Shown here piece by piece: positions 25,757-34,303 of a DNA stretch of 64,000 bases. The stretch comes from Aeromicrobium sp. (GTDB taxonomy: Bacteria; Actinomycetota; Actinomycetes; Propionibacteriales; Nocardioidaceae). A program made the translations under genes and the position numbers. The notes under the pieces were generated by a model that searched no databases, had not been told where the DNA came from, and saw only the letters and a list, made by a program, of their open reading frames with translations. The stretch spans positions 1 to 64,000 of the forward strand of contig NZ_JAGLCD010000011.1 of NCBI RefSeq assembly GCF_023146395.1, read 5' to 3'. Position 1 is the first letter of the stretch. Every line of letters begins with the position of its first letter.

Positions 25757-26566
25757 GTGGACGCCCGCTCTCACCGCCAGCCGCTCGACGCCGCAGCCCT
25801 GTCAGCCGCGCTCGCGCACCGGCTCGGCGGCCTCCGGGTGCTGGCCGAGACCGGCAGCACCAACGCCGACGCGGCCCAGTGGGCTCGCGAGGGGGCACCG
25901 CACGGCTCGGTCGTGACGGCCGACCACCAGCGGGCCGCCCGAGGCCGGCTCGACCGCACCTTCTCGATGCCGGCGCGCAGCGGCATCGCCGTGTCGCTCG
26001 TCTGGCGACCGGACGTCCCGCTCCGTCACTGGGTCTGGCTGCCCCTCGCGGTCGGCCTCGCGGTCGAGGCGACCCTGGCCACCCTGGGGGTCGGCGGCCG
26101 CGTCAAGTGGCCCAACGACGTGCTGGTCGACGGGCGCAAGATCTCGGGCATCCTGCTCGAGAGAGTCGAGACCCCCGCCACCGGATGGCCCGCGGCAGCG
26201 GTCGTCGGCATCGGGCTCAACGTCGACCTGACCGAGGACGAGCTCCCCGTGCCCCACGCGACGTCCCTGCGGATCGCCGGGGCCCGCGAGCTGGATCGCC
26301 TCGACGTGCTCACCCGGCTGCTGGAGCACCTGGACCAGGCCTACGACCGTTGGGCCCGAGGCGACGCCGAAGCGCTGCGCGCCGCGTACGTCCCGCGGTG
26401 CGCCACGGTCGGACGGGTCGTCGACGTCGCGATGCCGGACGGCTCCGTCCTGCACGGCACGGCCGAGGACGTCGACGCCGACGGGCGACTCGTCGTGGCC
26501 GGCGCGGACCAGCGTCGCACCGCGGTCAGCGCGGGCGACGTGACGCACGTCCGGGCCCGCGACTGA
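25757..26566 (+). CDS. birA: Biotin--[acetyl-CoA carboxylase] ligase
   Basis: The 269-residue ligase activates biotin with ATP and attaches it to the carrier lysine of AccA3. The family core is visible: ETGSTNADA, the biotin-adenylate loop as ARGRLDRTF (the usual GRGRxGRxW differs at several places), [19 protein letters not shown], and GIGLNVD. There is no N-terminal HTH domain, so it is a ligase only, not a repressor. GACTCT ends 6 bases before GTG 25757. The gene heads a plus-strand series with the PH-domain protein and adenylate cyclase genes. Confidence 0.92.
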   Translation: MDARSHRQPLDAAALSAALAHRLGGLRVLAETGSTNADAAQWAREGAPHGSVVTADHQRAARGRLDRTFSMPARSGIAVSLVWRPDVPLRHWVWLPLAVGLAVEATLATLGVGGRVKWPNDVLVDGRKISGILLERVETPATGWPAAAVVGIGLNVDLTEDELPVPHATSLRIAGARELDRLDVLTRLLEHLDQAYDRWARGDAEALRAAYVPRCATVGRVVDVAMPDGSVLHGTAEDVDADGRLVVAGADQRRTAVSAGDVTHVRARD

Positions 26567-26612
26567 GGGCGAGACCCTGCCCGTGGGGCGCACCGCATGA
26601 CAAGATCACCCC

Positions 26613-27113
26613 ATGGCGCTGTCCGAGAAGATGCTCATGTCCGGTGAGCACAACATCCTGACCACCCGGACGCACGTCAAGGCGCTCTTCCTGCCCTTCG
26701 TCGTGCTCCTCGTGGCGGCCTTCGCGGGCTCCTTCGGTGCCGCGCAGGCCGGAGACGCCGGCGATGGCTACGTCCGCTGGGCGATCATCGCGGTCGCGCT
26801 CGTCGTGCTCGTGTGGTTCTCGGTCGTGCCGTTCCTGCGCTGGTACCTGTGGACCTACACCCTGACGAACCGTCGGGTCGTGGAGCAGCGGGGCATCCTG
26901 ACTCGGCACGGACGCGTCATCCCGCTCAGTCGCATCAACGACGTCTCGTACGAGAAGAACCTCAACGACCGGATCCTGCGCTCGGGCACCCTGATCGTCC
27001 ACAACGCGGCCGACGAGGAGGGGATGACGCTCGACGACATCCCGTCGGTCGAGAAGTTCCACCGCCTGATCAGCGACCTGGTGTTCGAGGTGCAGAACCA
27101 GAACGACGACTGA
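26613..27113 (+). CDS. Membrane protein with bacterial PH domain (DUF304/bPH2)
   Basis: The 166-residue protein has two membrane helices (about 24-46 and 56-76) and then a cytosolic bPH2 domain: WTYTLTNRRVVEQRGILTRHGRVIPLSRINDVSYEK with a GTLIVHNAADEEG strand pair. bPH2 proteins sit in the membrane with unknown partners. It matches Rv3278c in position between birA and purK/purE in M. tuberculosis. A CAAGAT box ends 6 bases before the ATG. Confidence 0.85.
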   Translation: MALSEKMLMSGEHNILTTRTHVKALFLPFVVLLVAAFAGSFGAAQAGDAGDGYVRWAIIAVALVVLVWFSVVPFLRWYLWTYTLTNRRVVEQRGILTRHGRVIPLSRINDVSYEKNLNDRILRSGTLIVHNAADEEGMTLDDIPSVEKFHRLISDLVFEVQNQNDD

Positions 27114-27122
27114 GCCGCCGCG

Positions 27123-28157
27123 ATGACCCGTTCCCCCTCACCGCCGTCAGACGAGCCCCTGCGCGAGCCGCGCCGGGTCTCGTTGCGCAACCGGCTGCTC
27201 GGACTCCTGCTGCGCGAGGAGCTCGATCGCGACATCGCCGCGGCGGCGGTCGACGCCGAGCTCGACCCCGAGCTCGCGCGGCGTCTGTGGCGGGCGCTCG
27301 GCTTCCCCGAGCCGGGAGGGCGCCAGGCGTTCGGTGAGGCCGACGTCGCGGCTTTCCAGCTCGTCAAGGCGGCGATCGAGTCGGACCTGCTGACCGAGGA
27401 CACCGTGCTGCGCCTGGCACGGGCCATGGGCGTCACGATGGCCCGCCTGGCCGACTGGGAGGTCGCGACGCTCGTCGACGAGATGGAGCGCGACGTCGAG
27501 GTGGGGCGGGCCGACAGTCGTCTCGGGGTCGCGTTGACGCTCGCGGCCGAGGTCGCACCGCGGTTCGAGGACATCCTGGTCCAGGTCTGGCGCCGCCACC
27601 TCACGGTGGCGGCCGCGCGCATGGAGGCGATCGGCGCGAACGACACCGAGCTGCGCACGACGACCATGACGGTCGGCTTTGCGGACCTGAGTCGCTTCAC
27701 GTCGCTGACCAACCAGCTCGACGACGCGGCTCTCGGCTCGTTGGTCGAGCGGTTCGAGGAGCGAGGCGCCGACGTCATCACGGTGGGGGGAGGGCGCGTC
27801 ATCAAGACCCTGGGCGACGCCGTCCTCTACGTCACGGTCGATCCGGTCGTGGCCACGCGCATCGCCCTCGATCTCGTCACGACCGTCGGCTCGCGCGACG
27901 ACGTCCCGGCGATCCGGGTGGGTCTGGCCACGGGATCGGTCGTCAGCCGCCTCGGTGACGTCTTCGGCCCGCCGGTCAACCTCGCGGCCCGGCTCTCGCA
28001 CGTCGCGCGGGCCAACCGCGTCCTGGTCGACGAGGCCACCGCGGCCTCGCTCGGCCCGGAGTTCGCGACCCGCGCCCTGCCGCCCCGCCCGCTGCGCGGC
28101 TTCGGCGACGTCGCCCCCATCACGGTGTCGCAGCGCCGCGCCTTCCGCTCGCGCTGA
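27123..28157 (+). CDS. Class III adenylate/guanylate cyclase with N-terminal regulatory domain
   Basis: The 344-residue cytosolic protein joins an N-terminal helical domain (about 20-165), of the kind found in mycobacterial Rv1264, to a catalytic domain (about 178-340). All classical residues are visible: metal Asp188 (GFADLSRF) and Asp232 (KTLGDAV), substrate Lys228 and Asp279, and transition-state Asn286 and Arg290 (GPPVNLAARL). It should therefore make cAMP (base choice Lys/Asp suggests ATP). In Rv1264 the N-terminal domain makes activity pH-responsive; the same here is only a hypothesis. A CRP-like site occurs 17 kb away upstream of the WS/DGAT gene. Confidence 0.9.
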   Translation: MTRSPSPPSDEPLREPRRVSLRNRLLGLLLREELDRDIAAAAVDAELDPELARRLWRALGFPEPGGRQAFGEADVAAFQLVKAAIESDLLTEDTVLRLARAMGVTMARLADWEVATLVDEMERDVEVGRADSRLGVALTLAAEVAPRFEDILVQVWRRHLTVAAARMEAIGANDTELRTTTMTVGFADLSRFTSLTNQLDDAALGSLVERFEERGADVITVGGGRVIKTLGDAVLYVTVDPVVATRIALDLVTTVGSRDDVPAIRVGLATGSVVSRLGDVFGPPVNLAARLSHVARANRVLVDEATAASLGPEFATRALPPRPLRGFGDVAPITVSQRRAFRSR

Positions 28158-28187
28158 GGCGCACGGTCCCGGCGGGCCACAGACCAT

Positions 28188-28317
28188 GCACGGGCGGTGA
28201 GCTGCTCGCCCATGGACGGCACGGGCGGTGAGCTGCTCGTCGATCGAGCGTTCCGAAAGACGAGCAGCTCACCGCCCGAGTGGGCGATAGGCGACCAGCT
28301 CACCGCCCGAGTGGGCG
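28188..28317. repeat. Cluster of GGGCGGTGAGCTGCTCG repeats, two direct and two inverted
   Basis: GCACGGGCGGTGAGCTGCTCG-type copies occur at 28188-28208 and 28219-28239; inverted copies CGAGCAGCTCACCGCCCGA occur near 28261-28286 and 28292-28317. The spacing allows several alternative hairpins between the cyclase and purK genes. The core GGGCGGTGAG recurs in the other repeat clusters of the window. Confidence 0.75.
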
Positions 28318-28343
28318 GACTCATCCCCGTGGTGCCGCCTCGC

Positions 28344-28349
28344 TAGAGT
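28344..28349 (+). promoter_or_regulatory. Leaderless -10 box of purK
   Basis: TAGAGT, then 7 bases, then ATG at 28357. Confidence 0.6.
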
Positions 28350-28356
28350 TCGGCGC

Positions 28357-29487
28357 ATGTCACGCGCTCACCTGGCCGTCGTCGGTGGAGGCCAGCTGGC
28401 CCGGATGATGCAGCAGCCGGCGATCGCCCTGAGCCTTCGCATCCGGTTGCTGGCCGAGGGTCCCGACGTCTCGGCGGCCCAGGTCGTCGCCGACTCGATC
28501 GTGGGTGACCACACGGTGCTCGCCGACCTCGAGCGTGTCGCCGAGGGCGTCACGGTCGTGACGTTCGACCACGAGCACGTCCCTCCGGAGCACCTGCGCG
28601 CGCTGGAGGCCGCCGGTCACGCACCGCGCCCCGGCCCGCACGCGTTGCTGTTCGCCCAGGACAAGGGCGAGATGCGCACCCGGCTCACGGCGCTCGGCGC
28701 GCCCTGCCCGCGGTGGGCGGTCGTCGAGACGACCCAGGACGTCGTCGACTTCGGCCTGCCCGCCGTGGTCAAGACCACGCGGGGCGGTTACGACGGCAAG
28801 GGTGTCTGGGTCGTGCGGGAGCCGGCCGACGCCGCAGCCCTGTTCGACGACGGGGCGCTCGCGCCCGGGGTGCGCCTGATCGCCGAGGAGCTCGTCGACT
28901 TCCGCCGGGAGCTGTCGGCCCAGGTCGCGCGCACCCCGGGCGGTGAGGTCGAGGTCTACCCCGTCGTCGAGTCGCGTCAGGCCGACGGGGTCTGCGCCGA
29001 GGTCGTCGCTCCCGCGCCCGACCTCGCTCCGGACCTGGCCGCGCAGGCCGCGTCGCTGGCCGAGCAGGTCGCCACGGAGCTCGACGTCGTCGGGATGCTC
29101 GCGGTGGAGCTCTTCGAGACCACCGACGGCCGGATCCTCGTCAACGAGCTCGCGATGCGACCGCACAACACGGGGCACTGGAGCATCGACGGCGCCGTGA
29201 CGAGCCAGTTCGAGAACCACCTGCGGGCGGTCATGGACCTGCCGCTCGGGCCCTCCACCCCGCTCGCGCCGTGGAGCGTCATGGTCAACGTGCTCGGCGG
29301 CACCGTGACCGATCTGGAGGCGCAGCTTCCCATCGCGCTGGCCGCGGTGCCGCACGCGAAGGTCCACCTGTACGGCAAGAGCGTCAAGCCCGGTCGCAAG
29401 GTCGGTCACGTCACGGTCGTCGGTGCCGACCTCGACACCGTCCTGGCCGATGCGCGCCGCGCGGCGGCGATCCTGACCGACGGCTGA
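28357..29487 (+). CDS. purK: N5-carboxyaminoimidazole ribonucleotide synthase PurK
   Basis: The 376-residue ATP-grasp enzyme makes N5-CAIR from AIR, bicarbonate and ATP, in de novo purine synthesis. Markers are AVVGGGQLARMM at the N-terminus, TFDHEHVP, KTTRGGYDGKGV (ATP-binding loop) and ELAMRPHNTGHWSIDG. The closing segment HAKVHLYGKSVKPGRKVGHVTV is typical. The ATG has no ribosome site but a TAGAGT box 7 bases upstream, so a leaderless message is likely. A small membrane protein gene follows after 4 bases, and purE comes next. Confidence 0.95.
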   Translation: MSRAHLAVVGGGQLARMMQQPAIALSLRIRLLAEGPDVSAAQVVADSIVGDHTVLADLERVAEGVTVVTFDHEHVPPEHLRALEAAGHAPRPGPHALLFAQDKGEMRTRLTALGAPCPRWAVVETTQDVVDFGLPAVVKTTRGGYDGKGVWVVREPADAAALFDDGALAPGVRLIAEELVDFRRELSAQVARTPGGEVEVYPVVESRQADGVCAEVVAPAPDLAPDLAAQAASLAEQVATELDVVGMLAVELFETTDGRILVNELAMRPHNTGHWSIDGAVTSQFENHLRAVMDLPLGPSTPLAPWSVMVNVLGGTVTDLEAQLPIALAAVPHAKVHLYGKSVKPGRKVGHVTVVGADLDTVLADARRAAAILTDG

Positions 29488-29491
29488 CCTC

Positions 29492-29941
29492 GTGGAGCGG
29501 CTCACCTCCCCGCGTGCGCGCTGGCTGACCGCGCGGGCCCACCTCGCGCTGCTCGCCTGGATGGTCGTGCTGCTGCCGCTCCTGGTCGCGGGCCCCGTCC
29601 TCGTCGCGCTGGCCCTGACCGGTGGGCAGTCGGCCCAGGCGGGTCTGGGCGGACTGTTGATGCTGTGGATCGGCGGTTGGGTCTCGACCTGCGTCGTGGC
29701 GGTCTGGTCGTACCGGCGCCGCATCGGCGCCCTCGTGCGCAGCGGCGACCCCGCCTCGGCGCTGCGAGCCGAGGCCTGCGCCCGCGTCCGACTCGACGTG
29801 CGCCCGATCGACAAGCTGGCCGGCGTGCACCTGGGTGGCCTCGAGCCCAACGCGTGGGCCCGTGCCGCGAACTCGAGCCAGGTCCTGTGGGGCCACGGCG
29901 TCGCGATCGTGATCGCCGTGGCCCTGATCGCCACCGACTGA
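29492..29941 (+). CDS. Small membrane protein (hypothetical) between purK and purE
   Basis: The 149-residue protein has two strong membrane helices (about 18-42 and 50-70), a basic loop (YRRRIGALVRSGDPASALRAEACARVRL) and a C-terminal hydrophobic segment (about 132-147). Nothing matches a family I know. GTG 29492 lies 4 bases after the purK stop, so it is probably translated from the same message; ribosome-site signals are weak. M. tuberculosis has a different small membrane gene (GtrA-like, Rv3277) in this area, so equivalence is not assumed. Confidence 0.65.
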   Translation: MERLTSPRARWLTARAHLALLAWMVVLLPLLVAGPVLVALALTGGQSAQAGLGGLLMLWIGGWVSTCVVAVWSYRRRIGALVRSGDPASALRAEACARVRLDVRPIDKLAGVHLGGLEPNAWARAANSSQVLWGHGVAIVIAVALIATD

Positions 29942-29947
29942 ATCCGC

Positions 29948-30053
29948 GGGGCGGTGAGTCTTCCACCGCACGAGAGCTCAGACGGGGGATCACTCACCGC
30001 CGCTGGTGGAAGCCTCACCGCCCCACCCGGAACCGTGGATCACTCACCGCCCG
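29948..30053. repeat. GGGCGGTGAGTCTTCCACCG repeat cluster
   Basis: GGGGCGGTGAGTCTTCCACCG (29948-29968) has a near-perfect inverted copy GGTGGAAGCCTCACCGCCCC (30005-30024); two further inverted partial copies (GGATCACTCACCGCC) lie at 29987-30001 and 30037-30051. The unit resembles those at 62149-62245 base for base in its TGAGTnnTCCACC half. Confidence 0.75.
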
Positions 30054-30073
30054 TCGGGCGGAGGGGCGCTGGC

Positions 30074-30079
30074 TAGGAT
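30074..30079 (+). promoter_or_regulatory. Leaderless -10 box of purE
   Basis: TAGGAT, then 6 bases, then ATG at 30086. Confidence 0.6.
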
Positions 30080-30085
30080 CGGCGC

Positions 30086-30610
30086 ATGAGCGCGCGCGTG
30101 GGAATCGTCATGGGGTCCGACTCCGACTGGCCGGTCATGCAGGCCGCCGGTGAGGCGCTGGCGGAGTTCGACGTGGCCTTCGAGGCCGATGTCGTCTCGG
30201 CGCACCGCATGCCCGACGAGATGCTCGCGTACGGCCGTGATGCCCACGGGCGTGGCCTCGAGGTCGTCATCGCCGGTGCCGGCGGTGCCGCCCACCTGCC
30301 GGGCATGCTTGCGGCCGTCACGCCGCTGCCCGTCATCGGCGTCCCGGTCCCGCTCAAGTACCTCGACGGGATGGACTCGCTGCTCTCGATCGTGCAGATG
30401 CCGGCGGGCGTGCCGGTCGCCACGGTCTCGATCGGCAACGCGCGCAACGCGGGACTGCTCGCGGCACGCATCCTGGCCGTGGGCGACGCGGACCTCACGC
30501 GCAGGATGCTCGACTTCCAGACCGGACTCGCCGACGCTGCGCGGGCCAAGGGCGCGAAGGTTCGCGGCGGCGCCGCGGGTTCCGGGCCCGCCGGGTTCGG
30601 CCCGCGCTGA
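30086..30610 (+). CDS. purE: N5-CAIR mutase PurE (class I)
   Basis: The 174-residue enzyme converts N5-CAIR, the product of PurK, to CAIR. The short conserved core is complete: [25 protein letters not shown] (catalytic His) and [13 protein letters not shown], then PVIGVPVP and [25 protein letters not shown]. The start is an ATG 6 bases after TAGGAT. purK and purE being separated by one membrane gene and a repeat-rich gap suggests separate promoters. A candidate hairpin terminator lies after the stop. Confidence 0.95.
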   Translation: MSARVGIVMGSDSDWPVMQAAGEALAEFDVAFEADVVSAHRMPDEMLAYGRDAHGRGLEVVIAGAGGAAHLPGMLAAVTPLPVIGVPVPLKYLDGMDSLLSIVQMPAGVPVATVSIGNARNAGLLAARILAVGDADLTRRMLDFQTGLADAARAKGAKVRGGAAGSGPAGFGPR

Positions 30611-30630
30611 CCTCCAGGGACGCGCCGGGA

Positions 30631-30652
30631 CCCGCCCACCAGCGGTGGCGGG
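30631..30652. terminator. Possible terminator between purE and mqo
   Basis: CCCGCC and GGCGGG arms with a bulged inner CC/GG pair form a hairpin between the convergent stops. It is weaker than the other terminators in the window. Confidence 0.45.
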
Positions 30653-30711
30653 CACACCACACTCGGGCGCGGCCTGGCGCGCCACTCAACGCCCAGCGGA
30701 CGGGTCAGCGA

Positions 30712-32232
30712 TCAGCGAGTGAGCTCGAGGGTCTTGTCGGTCCAGGTGCGCAGGTCGGCGAGCAGGGCCGGGTTCTCGGCGAGCGAGGTGCCGAACGACG
30801 GCACGATCTCCTTGAGCTGGGAGCGCCACGCCTCGAAACGTGCCGGGAAGCAGCGCTCGAGGACGTCGAGCATCGCGGCGACCGCCGTCGAGGCGCCGGG
30901 GGAGGCGCCCAGGAGACCGGCGATCGAGCCGTCGGCGGCGTTCACGACCGTCGTGCCGAACTCGAGCGAGCCGCCGAAGCGGCCCTTCTGGCGCACGACC
31001 TGGACTCGCTGGCCCGCCGTGATGAGCTCCCAGTCCTGGTCCTCGACCTCGGGGGCGAAGACGCGCAGCGCGTCGATCTTGCCGCCGCGGGTCTTGGCCA
31101 GCTCGAGCACGAGGTACTTGATGAGGGACCAGGACGTGACGCCGATCGCGGCCATCGGGAGGAGGTTGTCGGGGCGGATCGAGCTCGGCAGGTCGGTGAA
31201 CGAGCCCTGCTTGAGGAACTTCGGGGTCCAGCCGGCGTAGGGGCCGAACAGCAGCGAGCGGTGCCCGTCGATCACGCGGGTGTCGAGGTGGGGCACCGAC
31301 ATCGGCGGGGCGCCGACCGCGGCCATGCCGTAGACCTTGGCCTGGTGCTTGGCCGCGACGTCCTCGTCCAGGCACCGCAGGAACTGCCCGCTGACGGGGA
31401 AGCCGGCGAAGCCCTTGATCTCCTCGATGCCGGAGCGCTGCAGGAGGTGCAGGGCGCCACCGCCGGCACCCACGAAGACGAACTTGGCGCGGATGACGAC
31501 GGACTTGCCGTGCTGGCGGTCCTTGACGACGACGCGCCACGAGCCGTCGCTCTCGCGCGTCAGGTTCTTGACCTGGTGGTCAAAGCGGATGTCGGCGCCG
31601 GTGCGGGCCAGGTGGTCGACGAACTGCTTCGTCAACGCCCCGAAGTCGACGTCCGTGCCGTTCTCGGCCCAGCTGATCGCGACGTCCTCGGACTCGTCGC
31701 GCCCCTCGGCCATGAGCGGCAGGCGCCGCGCGAACTCGTCACGGTCGGTCACGAGCTCGATGCCCTCGAACAGCGGGTTGGCCGCGAGCTTGTCGTGGCG
31801 CTTGCGCAGGTACTCGACGTTCTCCGCGCCCTGCACGAAGCTCACGTGGGGCACCGAGTTGATGAACGTCGACGGGTCCGACAAGGTGCCGTTCTCGACC
31901 GCGTGCGACCAGAACTGACGCGAGAGCTGGAACTGCTCGTTGACGACCGGCGCCTTCGAGATGTCGACGTCGCCGCCGGGAAGCTTGGGGGTGTAGTTGA
32001 GCTCGCACAGGGCGGAGTGGCCGGTGCCGGCGTTGTTCCACGGGCCGGAGCTCTCCAGCGACGGCGCCGCGAGCCGCTCCAGCACCGTGATCGACCAGTC
32101 CGGCTCCAAGGTGCGGAGCATCGTGCCGAGGGTCGCGCTCATGACGCCGGCCCCCACCAGGAGCACGTCGGTCGTGACCTGGTCAGGCAGGGGTGAGGTC
32201 GAGGGGACGGAAAGACTGGCGTTCTCGGTCAA
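30712..32232 (-). CDS. mqo: Malate:quinone oxidoreductase
   Basis: The 506-residue peripheral membrane flavoprotein oxidises malate to oxaloacetate and reduces quinone. FAD motif [14 protein letters not shown] is near the N-terminus; other family blocks are [52 protein letters not shown] and [15 protein letters not shown]. The start is an unusual TTG at 32232, preferred because AAGGAG lies 10 bases upstream and the resulting length is typical; in-frame upstream codons add 29 residues with no family match. It converges on purE and lies 157 bases downstream of a hypothetical gene on the same strand. Confidence 0.92.
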   Translation of the reverse strand: MTENASLSVPSTSPLPDQVTTDVLLVGAGVMSATLGTMLRTLEPDWSITVLERLAAPSLESSGPWNNAGTGHSALCELNYTPKLPGGDVDISKAPVVNEQFQLSRQFWSHAVENGTLSDPSTFINSVPHVSFVQGAENVEYLRKRHDKLAANPLFEGIELVTDRDEFARRLPLMAEGRDESEDVAISWAENGTDVDFGALTKQFVDHLARTGADIRFDHQVKNLTRESDGSWRVVVKDRQHGKSVVIRAKFVFVGAGGGALHLLQRSGIEEIKGFAGFPVSGQFLRCLDEDVAAKHQAKVYGMAAVGAPPMSVPHLDTRVIDGHRSLLFGPYAGWTPKFLKQGSFTDLPSSIRPDNLLPMAAIGVTSWSLIKYLVLELAKTRGGKIDALRVFAPEVEDQDWELITAGQRVQVVRQKGRFGGSLEFGTTVVNAADGSIAGLLGASPGASTAVAAMLDVLERCFPARFEAWRSQLKEIVPSFGTSLAENPALLADLRTWTDKTLELTR

Positions 32233-32389
32233 CGCTCCACTGCTCCTTGCGAAAGACGTGCGGACCCTGGCGGAAGTCCACCGTTCAACTGTGCCGGAGA
32301 CACCGGGCGATCGCGCCATCGAGAGGGTGTGAGATTGTCCGGCGCGGATGTGAAGTGCGTCTCACTGTCGCGCGGGAGGTGAGCCCCGG

Positions 32390-32980
32390 TCAGGGACGGT
32401 CGCGGATGAAGGAGGTGACGCGGCTGAGCGTCGGGGTCCGCGGTGCCGACGCGAAGCCGAACCGCACCGGCGGGTCGACCGGCGCCAGGGGGCCGAGGTC
32501 CTGGCCGTCCCAGCTGACGGTGGCCGACGTGACCTGCCAGGCGTCGGTCGCGGCATACCACTCGGTGCGGCCCTGGCCTGCGGTGCCGTGGGTGCGCACG
32601 CCCGGCATGACGCACCGCGCCACGGGGTCGCAGAGGCGCGCCCAGGTCTCGTGGTGAGCCACGGGGCGGGGGACGCACCGCAGCAGCCAGCCGATCGGCG
32701 CGCGGGCGCCGGGGGTCCACCGCGCCTGCAGCGGTCCGGCCTGGATCGACCATCCGTCGAGCGCGACCGCCACGACCTGCACCTCGTCGAAGCGGTAGGT
32801 CGTGGCCACCAGGTCGGCGACCCAGGCGTCGGGCGCGAGCAGGATGCGGTGCCCGTCGGGTCGCTCGACCATCGCGTCGGCGAACGGCCCGTGCGGGCTG
32901 CGTTCCCAGATCCCCACCACGACGCGGGTGCCGCTCGTGGTGCCCAGGCCGACGATGTGCCCGTCGAATCGCCGTGTCAC
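32390..32980 (-). CDS. Conserved hypothetical actinobacterial protein
   Basis: The 196-residue protein begins with VTRRFDGHIVGLGTTSGTRVVVGIWERSPHGPFADAMVE and is beta-rich with many Trp residues (GWSIQAGPL, ETWARLCDPV, WDGQDLGPL). There is no signal peptide. It resembles lipid-binding-type hypothetical proteins of unknown function near purE/fadE25 in related genomes, but I do not recognise a family. GTG 32980 has CAGACT ending 6 bases upstream and is the likely leaderless start. It diverges from fadE25 with about 130 bases between starts. Confidence 0.75.
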   Translation of the reverse strand: MTRRFDGHIVGLGTTSGTRVVVGIWERSPHGPFADAMVERPDGHRILLAPDAWVADLVATTYRFDEVQVVAVALDGWSIQAGPLQARWTPGARAPIGWLLRCVPRPVAHHETWARLCDPVARCVMPGVRTHGTAGQGRTEWYAATDAWQVTSATVSWDGQDLGPLAPVDPPVRFGFASAPRTPTLSRVTSFIRDRP

Positions 32981-33109
32981 GGTCCCAGTCTGGGCGACGT
33001 CTCGCGATCTGGCAGGTCGGGTGCTGGGATTGCCGTTAGTCGGACGTCCTAGAATAGAGACGCGGCCCTCCACCCCGGGCCCGTGAGGTCCGTCCACCAG
33101 GAGTCGACG

Positions 33110-34273
33110 ATGAGTGACATGTTCGTGCTGTCCGAGGAGCACCAGGCGATCCGCGAGGCCGTGCGTGCGGTCGCGGAGAACAAGATCGCGCCGTACGCGG
33201 CGCAGGTCGACGAGGAGGCCCGCTACCCCCACGAGGCGGCGGCGGCCCTGCTCGCCTCTGACTTCCACGCCCCCCACGTGCCGGAGGAGTACGGCGGAGC
33301 CGGCGCCGACGCGCTGGCCACGGTCCTCGTGATCGAGGAGGTCGCCCGGGTCTGCGTGTCGTCGTCGCTGATCCCTGCGGTCAACAAGCTCGGCTCGCTG
33401 CCGGTGCAGATCGGCGGCGGCGAGCAGATCAAGAAGACCTACCTCAGCCGGCTCGCCGCGGGCGAGGGCGGCTTCTCCTACTGCCTGTCGGAGCCCGACG
33501 CGGGCTCCGACGCCGCGAACCAGAAGACCAAGGCCACCCGCGACGGCGACGACTGGGTCCTGAACGGCACCAAGCGCTGGATCACCAACGCCGGCGAGTC
33601 GGAGTTCTACACCGTCCTGGCGCAGACCGATCCCGAGAAGCGCAGCAAGGGCATCACGGCGTTCGTCGTCGAGAAGTCCGACGAGGGCGTGTCGTTCGGT
33701 GCGCCGGAGAAGAAGCTCGGCATCAAGGGCTCGCCGACGCGTGAGGTCTACCTCGACCACGTGCGCATCCCGGGCGACCGCATCATCGGCGAGGTCGGCG
33801 AGGGCTTCAGCATCGCGATGAAGACCCTCGACCACACCCGCGTGACGATCGCGGCGCAGGCCGTCGGCGTCGCCCAGGGGGCCCTCGACTACGCGCTCGG
33901 CTACGTCAAGGAGCGCAAGCAGTTCGGCAAGGCCATCGCCGAGTTCCAGGGCATCGAGTTCATGCTCGCCGACATGGGCATGAAGATCGAGGCCGCCCGC
34001 CAGCTCACCTACGCGGCCGCCGGTCGCTCCGAGCGCGGCGACTCCGACCTCACGTTCTTCGGCGCCGCGGCCAAGGCGTTCGCCTCCGACACCGCGATGC
34101 AGGTCACGACCGACGCCGTGCAGCTGCTCGGCGGCTACGGCTTCACCCGGGACTACCCGGTCGAGCGCATGATGCGCGACGCCAAGATCACCCAGATCTA
34201 CGAGGGCACCAACCAGGTCCAGCGCATCGTCATGGGACGCCAGCTCCTCGCGGGCGTGCAGTCGACGCTCTGA
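33110..34273 (+). CDS. fadE25: Acyl-CoA dehydrogenase (FadE25-like)
   Basis: The 387-residue flavoenzyme oxidises acyl-CoA at the alpha-beta carbons. It contains the AFVV/FAD strand pattern, CLSEPDAGSDAANQKTKA (family signature 1), RWITNAGESEFY, and the second signature QLLGGYGFTRDYPVERMMRDAKITQIYEGT. The Glu of YEGT is the likely catalytic base. ATG 33110 has GGAGTCG upstream. Its position next to purE/purK matches Rv3274c. It is probably in beta-oxidation, but the chain length is unclear. Confidence 0.9.
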   Translation: MSDMFVLSEEHQAIREAVRAVAENKIAPYAAQVDEEARYPHEAAAALLASDFHAPHVPEEYGGAGADALATVLVIEEVARVCVSSSLIPAVNKLGSLPVQIGGGEQIKKTYLSRLAAGEGGFSYCLSEPDAGSDAANQKTKATRDGDDWVLNGTKRWITNAGESEFYTVLAQTDPEKRSKGITAFVVEKSDEGVSFGAPEKKLGIKGSPTREVYLDHVRIPGDRIIGEVGEGFSIAMKTLDHTRVTIAAQAVGVAQGALDYALGYVKERKQFGKAIAEFQGIEFMLADMGMKIEAARQLTYAAAGRSERGDSDLTFFGAAAKAFASDTAMQVTTDAVQLLGGYGFTRDYPVERMMRDAKITQIYEGTNQVQRIVMGRQLLAGVQSTL

Positions 34274-34303
34274 CCACTGCCGGGCGGCTGGCAGGCTCGT
34301 GAC

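Noticed and set aside
27123..28157. Degenerate cyclase
   Set aside because: All six catalytic positions are present, so I treat it as active.
28188..28317. CRISPR array
   Set aside because: Only four short copies, two inverted, with irregular spacing and no cas genes.
32233..32319. N-terminal extension of Mqo
   Set aside because: No family match and the AAGGAG site favours the TTG at 32232.
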